The notes below the pieces were generated by a model. That model worked only from the letters and a program-made list of their open reading frames with translations, was not told the DNA's origin and searched no databases. A DNA stretch of 64,000 nucleotides from Fragilariopsis cylindrus CCMP1102 (taxonomy: Eukaryota > Bacillariophyta > Bacillariophyceae > Bacillariales > Bacillariaceae), in assembly GCA_900095095.1 (NCBI GenBank), contig FMBT01000327.1, positions 1 through 64,000 on the forward strand, given 5' to 3'. The translations under genes were made by a program, and so were the position numbers. Of the stretch, positions 57,164-64,000 are shown piece by piece (position 1 is the stretch's first letter; the number at the start of each line of letters is the position of its first letter).

Positions 57164-59211
57164 TCATCTTTGTAAATTCAGCAAGGTCTTAATTATAGGT
57201 TTAAGTTGGGATTTTCCATGCCAATCCGACCACCAAGGACCTCCTCCAATCTCTGCGCCGCCTTCTTTCGATGTAGCACGATTTATTATAGGAGGCAGAA
57301 CCTTTTCAAATTCCTTAGTCGTTTCATTTTGTTTCAATTCCCACAACGTCAATTCACAATCAGCCTCGAAGGTATCACGGCAAAAGGGTACCATACCGGT
57401 TTTTGGTGTAGGTGCCCGAAAAACCAGTCCGGAATTTGTTTGGGATCACAACGGTACCGAACTTCCACAGCAAAAGGAGGTGTCGTTATTTTCTCACCAC
57501 TACATTGTAAGTTGTGGTTTCCTCAAGACGATCGCCGTATAAGCTCCACTCTCCCCACGTCGAAACATTCCATTCAACGTTACCCTTCCAAGGAACGGCT
57601 TCATAAAATTGACCTTTGTAATGAACTGCTATCATTCCCAATTCTTCTTCTCGTCCAGTAGGTTTTATTTTTCTAATCCCGCCTCCAGCTGTTACCGATA
57701 ACTCGTCTTCGTTGTCAAAGGAATTACATTGTGTCCAATACCATTTTGAGGGCAATGCGTCTCCCCAATTCTTTTCTGCGTAAAATGGTTGGTCTTCGAA
57801 TGTATATTTTGTTCCATTCCATATCACACTCCCAGTTGCCAATGCATCCGACATCGTAACCTGCCAATGAGGTTCGAAAATAGGGAATGAACTTAACCAC
57901 CCTGTAATTATAATTGAAATCATGGAAAAAAAATGCACTGTCAGAGCAGACACGACAAATACAAATACCATAGGGCAACTGATAAATAATGTTTATCTTT
58001 CTGGTGTATGGCGTGTGACGAGAAGCTCGTTAACAAAATCAAGGAAAAGAAAATGCTGCCTAAATCATTATGCTGATCTTATGCTGATGTTTTCTCTTAC
58101 CTCCTGTGCTTTTTTGTTGTTTTGCATATTGGTTTCGTTTTCGATTTCGAGTACTAGTCCTATTAGTACTGGTTGCAACATCGTTACTGTTGTCGTTAAC
58201 AGTGATTTTGGTGATTGCGCTAGTATTTCTACTTGTAGTGTATCCACCGTATCCACATACGGAATATGGATCAATAGAAAAATCAAATTCCAATGTCCCC
58301 TGAGCACCTTGTCCATCAAGAACTCCACCTTTTGATCCATCGTGTCCATTAATCCGTCCCATCCATCTTGGTTGACGTTGTGGTGGAGAAGACGACGCAT
58401 CATCAAAATCCGTATCATCGACTATTTGAAATCCGGATCGAACAGATTCTTTCCATATATTAGGATCGAGACGCGTTGTAATCGTTTCAGATTCATTGTT
58501 GCTGCTTTCGTAATCATCATATCTTTCGAAAATACATCCTAAGGATTGAGTTTGTTTGGATGCCCAAAATGCTGTATCGTCTTTCGTCGCTTGGACCAAA
58601 TATTGATCATTTGGTCCAATCGCCTGCAAACAAGCTAATCGAAGATCACTCGATTGAATTCCAGCATCCTCTATTGAAATTATAAACGCGAAACTCAATG
58701 CAGGAAGTTTAGTAGTGGTGCCGTTGCCACTATTGTCGTTGCCGTTATTGTCCTCGTCGTCGTCGTCGTCGATTTCGTAATCTTTTAAAGTCAAACGATA
58801 ATACCATCCCTCCATGAAGCGTTTTCTTCTTCGAATTTTCTGAAACATCCGTCGCAACAGAGGACGGCGATATGCGGGATGAGAAGGAAAGAAATGCCTA
58901 CCGGCATGTGGAACAGGAGTTTGTGTTGCTCTTTGATGTTGTCGCTGTTGTTGCGATCTTATTTTTCGTTTGTTTCGTATCCATCGTAGTACTGGTATTG
59001 TCGGAACAGGAACATCATCTGTAGAGTCACGAGTTATCGATTCGTCGTTGTTTGTCGTTTTCGTCATTGACGACGATACTAACGTCATTGCACCATTATT
59101 GAGCCTTCCTACAACAATGCTACCGGTATGGAAAGCCGATGATTTCAATGATATCGATCCCAATAAAAGTAAGATTAGAGCGATAATGGGAACCCACCGA
59201 GTTGTACCCAT
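57164..59211 (-). CDS. VTE1: Tocopherol cyclase (VTE1), plastid-targeted
   Basis: Two exons, 58101-59211 and 57164-57901 (GTAAGA donor, ATTACAG acceptor), about 616 residues. Residues 1-28 are a signal peptide ending KSSAFHTGS, with the Phe expected at the diatom plastid cleavage site. Family motifs in order: FMEGWYYRLTL, then QKSTGGWLSSFPIFEPHW across the splice, ALPSKWYWTQCNSF, SVTAGGGIRK and IGGGPWWSDWHGKS. The enzyme closes the chromanol ring of tocopherols (for example DMPBQ to gamma-tocopherol) in the plastid. Two single missing bases (TTTT at 57489-57492 and CC at 57429-57430, plus strand) break the frame late in exon 2; restoring both gives KQIPGLVFRAPTPKTGMVPF, matching the family. 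Elsewhere the protein carries Arg- and Asp-rich inserts. Confidence 0.92.
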
Positions 59212-59791
59212 GTCGATGAATGTTATGACGACTCAGTTCTTCGTTTTCGTCTAGCTAAAATACATTAAGTATATTACCATTTTTAAAAGCGCAATCGTAA
59301 TAATATTCCGATGGCGATTGTAAGATTGATTTTCGATTTTCCGTCAATTTAAATCTTAATCATTGTCGATTTGTTCAGACATGGATAAAAACCGCCTAAT
59401 TTATTTAAAAATGAGGAATGAATGAATCAAATCTATCTAATACAGCTCAGAACAGCAGGGAGGGATACTGTACTATCTATGGAAGAAAAACAATCGACAA
59501 TGGATATTTCGATCTCTCCAGAGCTCATGTTAGCGGGCTGCCATAGATAAAATAACGATACAGTCCTTAACTACCATAAAATGAAGGAAAATCCGCTACT
59601 GTAGCATGTAATTTCTTCCGAAAAAATGAATTATTACTATTCAAAAATAAGGATAAAGTAAATGAGGAACTACAATCGTATCTTAAAAATGCATTGATTG
59701 GTGGTTGTACTTGAATAATAGGAAACAGATAGTTTATATGAAAAATTTATTGAGTTTATATTTGAATTCTAATAGATAGCTAGCTAATTAT
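59212..59791. other. Intergenic
   Basis: Between the tocopherol cyclase start and the light-harvesting gene end (same strand). Nothing recognised beyond AT-rich sequence. Confidence 0.5.
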
Positions 59792-60577
59792 TTAACAGAT
59801 AAGTCCTTCCCCACATGTTGCGTATGGATCAACACCGCCGTATACCTTTGAAAAATAGTCAATTGTTTCGAAGATTGTTCTGTGGTTGACAAGTTCTTGT
59901 GCACACATACCAGCGGCAGCAATCATTGCTAATCGACCGTTCTGTAATTCGCGTGTTTGCATATTCTTGAAAGCTTGAGGTTCAGTTGGTTTTAATCCGA
60001 GCGGATCAAATCCGACATCACCAGGATAGTAGTTCTCTCGTAGCGTAAACAACGTTGTCGTCCATGAACCGAGATCAGGTTCAACCCATCCAATCCGTGC
60101 ACGATTAATTTCTCCTGCACCAATACCAAGTCCGAACACAATTAATACCGGTAGCGGTAATTGTTGCAATTGATCGTTTGCAGGTCCGACTAATCCAAAC
60201 GGACCTGGGAAGCTTTCATTGACGAAATATCCAAGAACTGCTAACATAGCAACACGACCATGTTGGACTTCAGCTTCACGGTAACGTTTGACCTCGTTAA
60301 GGGTGATACCTTCACGTGAAAAACCAACGGGATCAAAAAATCCAGTTGGTGCGACAACGCCTGGTAGTCCGTAACATGGAGCATTGTCATCTGGTACCCA
60401 TCCATTGATGGGAGTTACGACAGGAGTATTATCGATTTCTTGATCTTGATCTGGTAATAAATCTTCATTTTCCAATTTTGCACGAACAATACCGGCACGG
60501 TTAGCCGTGTTTGTAGCAACTGGAGCGAAAGCTGAGGTCGTTGCGACCGCGAGTGAGATAATAGCAAGTTTCATCAT
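59792..60577 (-). CDS. Fucoxanthin chlorophyll a/c light-harvesting protein, Lhcr-like
   Basis: Single exon, 261 residues; two adjacent ATGs (60577 and 60574) give MMKLAIISLAVATTSAFAP, a signal peptide with a textbook ASAF-type motif (SAFAP) for import into the complex plastid. Two chlorophyll-binding helices carry the paired Glu/Arg motifs EAEVQHGRVAMLAVLGYF and TRELQNGRLAMIAAAG. Flanking motifs include CYGLPGVVAPTGFFDP, IGWVEPDLGSWTTTLF and YYPGDVGFDPLGLKP, which resemble the red-algal-like (Lhcr) group that serves photosystem I rather than Lhcf or Lhcx; that subgroup call is from memory of motifs. It shares an intergenic promoter with the translocator gene. Confidence 0.93.
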   Translation of the reverse strand: MMKLAIISLAVATTSAFAPVATNTANRAGIVRAKLENEDLLPDQDQEIDNTPVVTPINGWVPDDNAPCYGLPGVVAPTGFFDPVGFSREGITLNEVKRYREAEVQHGRVAMLAVLGYFVNESFPGPFGLVGPANDQLQQLPLPVLIVFGLGIGAGEINRARIGWVEPDLGSWTTTLFTLRENYYPGDVGFDPLGLKPTEPQAFKNMQTRELQNGRLAMIAAAGMCAQELVNHRTIFETIDYFSKVYGGVDPYATCGEGLIC

Positions 60578-61226
60578 TATGTTTTCTTTTTTGTTTTGTT
60601 GTGTTTGAGTTTGTTGGTTTGTTTGTTTTGTGAGAGTAATGATAATGTATGGAAAATTGTATCGATGTGATTGAATCGATTTTATACACTGTACTACCGT
60701 GGTACTTTCTTGCACATCGCGTAAGTAGTCATTCGTAATGGGTGGTGCGAATGACGATGGTATCTTTTTGTTGTTCGACTACCGCTAGTGCGTGCGAATG
60801 ACGATGGTATCTTTGTATCGCGTGAGATGAGTAAGTGCGCATAATCCTAGCAAAATTATGTGATTGGTTTTGTCGTCGTATGCATTTGCATAATTTTTGT
60901 TATGACGCGCATCGCACAATACGCTGAGTCAGGTCAGAGAAAAAAATTGCTTGCGATTTTTCGACTACTTTGACTCACTTACTAAAAATAAATTTTTTTC
61001 TTCCACGTGTGCTGAAAGAAATGACCGGTAGCCGCGTGTAAAAAAAAAACGATAAAAAAAAACTTGAAGGTGTCAATAATCAACGAGGTTTCGAATGCAA
61101 ATAAATGAAGATCTGCTATGCATCACATGTTGTTTTGTGACAGTTACTGGTAGCTAAAAATTTGAATAAGACGCACAATACACAATACAATTTGTATCCA
61201 CAACACATTAACAAAACAGTAAAACA
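60578..61226. promoter_or_regulatory. Shared divergent promoter of light-harvesting and translocator genes
   Basis: 650 bp between two divergent photosynthesis-related genes. Contains a 23-bp direct repeat (60745-60767 and 60792-60814), TGAGTCA at about 60924 (AP-1/bZIP-like), and a CACGTG core at about 61004. These are plausible light- or carbon-response sites (inference). Confidence 0.55.
60745..60814. repeat. 23-bp perfect direct repeat, 47 bp apart
   Basis: The unit contains GCGAATGACGATGGTATC. It occurs at 60745-60767 and 60792-60814, offset 47 bp, about 170-240 bp upstream of the light-harvesting start. The intervening 24 bp are unrelated. Confidence 0.9.
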
Positions 61227-62429
61227 ATGGCCGCTCCTGCTAAAAAAGAACCGTCCGCCGCTAAGCTTGTAAGTCGTAACAGAACGCTCCGGTTGAAAAC
61301 CGGATCATAGATTGGATAGTTGAAAGATTTCTATCCAAACCGTCCATTCATTCATTCATATATATTGTCTGTACCTCAGGTTACTACATCCTCTAATCTC
61401 ATACCATCTCTATTTTTTTTCTGTTCTCCGTATCGTCCCTTATTCTTCTGTGCTTTCATCTTCTATCATTTGCTATCCATCCATGCATAATAGGCATTCC
61501 TCGTCGTTGCTTGGTATGCGGGTAACACATTTTACAATGTGTTCAACAAGAAGGCAACCAACATGATCCACGCTCATTGGTTCGTCGCTTGTGCTCAATT
61601 GGTTGTCGGAATTGTATGGAGTGTTTTCATGTGGGGAACTGGTCTACGAAAGATGCCTAACCTTACCAGTGCCGATATCGCAAGTTGTATCCCAATTGGT
61701 ATGTGCGCTTGCTTGGCACACGCTGGATCCGTCCTCGCTTCAGCTGTAGGTGCTGTTTCTTTCGCACAAATCGTGAAAGCATGTGAACCAGCATTTGCCG
61801 CAGTTATTGGTTTACTGATTCCACCTATGGACATCAAGCCTCTTTTGGCGTATGCCATGTTAATCCCAATTGTCGGTGGTGTCGGTCTCGCTTGTGTCAA
61901 GGAAGGAAAGGGTGTAGATATCAATGTCCAGGCTTTCGCGTATGCCTCCATGGCTAATGTTGCGGCAGCACTTAAAGGAAAGCTCGGTTCGGGTGTCACG
62001 AAGTCTCTCAAGCAAGATCCTGAAAAAAATATGGATTCCGCTAATGTTTACGCCGTCATGAACATTATTTCCTTCTGTTGTACCGTTCCATTCGTAGTTG
62101 TAAATGAACTTCCTACATTAGATGTTGAATGGAACAAGGCCGTTGAAGCTCATGGTCTACAACCTCTCTTAATCAACATCCTTATGTCAGGATTCTTCTT
62201 TTACATCTACAACGAATTTGCTTTCGCATTTACAGCAGCTGTCGGAGCCGTCACATCGTCCGTACTTAACACCGCAAAACGTGTTATCATTATCGTCGTT
62301 TCGACCATCGTATTCCAAGAACCAATGGAAAGAAACACTGTTTTGGGAAGTGCAATCGCGATTGGAGGTACCTTTGGATATTCTTTGGCTGCCAAGAAGA
62401 AGGCTGCACCAAAGACCAAGGAAGCCTAA
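61227..62429 (+). CDS. Triose-phosphate/phosphate translocator-type transporter (no plastid leader)
   Basis: Two exons, 61227-61268 and 61494-62429 (GTAAGT donor, ATAATAG acceptor), 325 residues. ATG in an AACAATGG context. The N-terminus MAAPAKKEPSAAKL has no signal or transit peptide and runs directly into helix 1 (AFLVVAWYAGNTFYNVFNKK). Ten helices follow with the translocator landmarks SVGAVSFAQIVKACEP-like VSFAQIVKACEPAFAA and NTAKRVIIIVVSTIVFQEP, including the Lys-Arg pair that binds the phosphate of the substrate. The tail is Lys-rich. In diatoms presequence-less members sit in the outer plastid membranes and exchange triose phosphate or PEP for phosphate; this location is inferred. 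Confidence 0.92.
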
Positions 62430-63122
62430 ATACTACTAAGGTTAAAGCACTTCTAGCTATGTGTATGTGTATGCGTACTCTATAGCAATGTATATGTATA
62501 TTTCAAGACGAACGACTAAGATCATAACTACAGATTAGAATAATGATGACGATCTTCTTTATATAAGAATCACACGCAAACAAACAAAACAAATGCACCA
62601 TATCATTGTACTAATTATATAATAATCTCATAATGTGTGTATGATTAATAATAATAATAAATTTTATTTAGCAACAGGTTATTTTCAACTGACTTTTTCC
62701 CTTCTGTTTTCGTAGCTTCAACAATCTAGGTTGTCAATTAGTAGGCATATCAGAATAAAACATTCCCACTCAATATAGTATCACAAACCAGAAAGGGAAA
62801 CATTCAACATGATAGTAATGAAAATAATAACCAGCCAAGTTGATTGATTTGATAAGCGTAAACGCTACAAGTAACTTAGTTTAGGGTTTTGACGTTACAT
62901 TTCAAGCGATAAGACACTGAGATAGTAATCGTAATTCGAGTCGTGCGCTCTTTTTTTATCCACCCAAAACTGCCTTCAATAAATCACGAGACTTTTTTTT
63001 TTCCCTTCATCTTCATTTTGATGTGTTGGTTGATGATTGGTGTCCTGTATTTATTGAACAGTTTCTTATATCAAACATTAAATGCTAATTGAATATAAGT
63101 ACAGTACAAGAGAGACAACAAA
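62430..63122. other. Intergenic
   Basis: Between the translocator gene and the S4 gene (same strand). Contains an (ATA)n run near 62646-62660. Nothing else recognised. Confidence 0.5.
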
Positions 63123-63716
63123 ATGCACGTAAAGCGATCAACCATTACTACACCAGCATGGCTATTAGTCCTAATTGTATCTATATGCAAGGTTAGGCAG
63201 GCAGATTCCTTTAGTTCTGTTGCAAGAATAGTAATTAATCGTTCACCAAAGCCAATAACACTGTATCTCTCCGAATCGTCGCCATCAGAAGAATCAGAAT
63301 CATCGCCATCGGAATCTTCATCATCGTCTGAAAGTACTCCACTTATTGACCTCCAAACATTCCTAAAACTAACCAAAGCTGTTCAAAGTGGTGGTGATGC
63401 TAAATCTGTCATTCAGGGTGGAATTTGCATAGTAAATGGAGAGATCGAAACACGACGAGCTAAAAAATTGTATGAGGGTGATGTGGTAACCTTCAACAAA
63501 AAGACATTAGATGTATCAAAGGAAGTCCAAACTCATGGATATATCTACAAAATTAAGAAAAAGAAAATCAAACCAGTTGCGAAGGTCATCGATGCAGCTG
63601 GTAATCTCGAATTTGGTGGACGATATAGATCCGAAGAATGGAGAAAGGAACGAAAGGAAAGAAAAACATTGAGGAAAAATATCAATAACGTTATCAATGA
63701 AACAGATGAAGAATGA
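63123..63716 (+). CDS. S4-domain RNA-binding protein, probable plastid
   Basis: Single exon, 197 residues. Residues 1-30 are a signal peptide (TPAWLLVLIVSICKVRQA) followed by DSFSSVAR, where Phe fits the diatom plastid motif. A Ser/Glu-rich linker leads to an S4 domain at about residues 80-130 (IDLQTFLKLTKAVQSGG, then GGICIVNGEIETRRAKKLYE GDVV), resembling bacterial YaaA/YbcJ-type stand-alone S4 proteins. A basic tail follows (KKKKIKPV, then WRKERKERKTLRKN). S4 domains bind structured RNA, usually ribosomal; a role in plastid ribosome biology is inference. Confidence 0.85.
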   Translation: MHVKRSTITTPAWLLVLIVSICKVRQADSFSSVARIVINRSPKPITLYLSESSPSEESESSPSESSSSSESTPLIDLQTFLKLTKAVQSGGDAKSVIQGGICIVNGEIETRRAKKLYEGDVVTFNKKTLDVSKEVQTHGYIYKIKKKKIKPVAKVIDAAGNLEFGGRYRSEEWRKERKERKTLRKNINNVINETDEE

Positions 63717-63886
63717 AGCAAAAATTAATTATTCTTCGGTTTCATCTATTGTTGGCAGTTGCTTAATTGGAAATTCGATATGATTGGAATGTTAATATTA
63801 TAATTAATAATAATAAATAAATACTATTGGTTTTTTATACGGAGTATTCTAAAACTATTACCGTATTTCTGCACAGCAGATGCTAT

Positions 63887-64000
63887 TTATTCCTTTTCCA
63901 ACATGGATCGTAACTCTCCCGCAGTTATCTCCTCGATCACACCATTATCATTATCGTTTGCTAGTTGTATTTTCTTGTTAAAAGCCGATGCGAGCTCTTC
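63887..64000 (-). CDS. C-terminal end of an unknown gene (runs off the right edge)
   Basis: The last 37 codons of a minus-strand gene: EELASAFNKKIQLANDNDNG then VIEEITAGELRSMLEKE and a TAA stop at 63887-63889. The frame is open to the window edge. An ITAGELRSML ending is typical of a helical C-terminus, but the family cannot be judged. Confidence 0.5.
   Translation of the reverse strand, partial: EELASAFNKKIQLANDNDNGVIEEITAGELRSMLEKE

Overview
The window looks like nuclear DNA of a diatom, probably a pennate one; the species cannot be settled from sequence alone. The evidence is: a fucoxanthin-chlorophyll light-harvesting protein and several preproteins with diatom-type plastid leaders (a signal peptide followed by an AF-type cleavage motif); a presequence-less sugar-phosphate translocator of the kind found in complex plastids; a front-end fatty acid desaturase with a fused cytochrome b5; two secreted proteins with long Pro/Ser/Thr linkers; a myristoylation-type protein; and sparse short introns (about 90 to 340 nt) with GTAAGT- or GTGAGT-type donors. 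Starts are often in an ACAATG context, and intergenic DNA is AT-rich.

Layout. 1-20 kb: the 3' part of an unknown leader-bearing gene (-), a secreted fasciclin protein (+), an armadillo-like protein (-) with a degenerate copy of its own tail downstream, a small one-helix protein (+), the desaturase (-), a VASt-domain protein (+) and a secreted M11 metalloprotease with a lamin-tail-like C-terminus (-). 20-32 kb: an orphan P-type ATPase actuator domain (+), an EamA-type transporter (+), a large helical-repeat protein (-), a plastid fibrillin (-), a decayed protease-like gene (+) and a three-exon unknown gene (-). 32-50 kb: a giant coiled-coil protein (+), an ankyrin protein (-), a HECT ubiquitin ligase (-), the PP2A catalytic subunit (+), an MFSD5-type molybdate-anion transporter (-), IMP dehydrogenase (+) and an unknown gene with a disturbed frame (-). 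50-64 kb: a candidate myristoylated protein (+), a TM9SF/nonaspanin (+), tocopherol cyclase (-), a light-harvesting protein (-) divergent from a triose-phosphate-type translocator (+), an S4-domain plastid protein (+) and the last exon of a further gene (-).

The genes are mostly unrelated housekeeping functions rather than a pathway cluster. The clearest theme is the plastid: light harvesting, sugar-phosphate export, tocopherol synthesis, a plastoglobule-type fibrillin and an S4 RNA-binding protein. The light-harvesting and translocator genes share one 650-bp divergent promoter.

A second theme concerns the assembly. At least seven short runs in otherwise well-conserved genes lack exactly one base, always a deletion. 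This looks more like consensus error than gene decay, and any gene called broken here should be read with that in mind. I found no phage, CRISPR, rRNA, tRNA or clearly intact transposable element. I did not find a convincing new biological system; the most unusual items are the orphan actuator domain lacking its TGES glutamate, the M11 protease to lamin-tail fusion, the tail duplication after the armadillo-like gene, and a triple TCACGT array at helical spacing.
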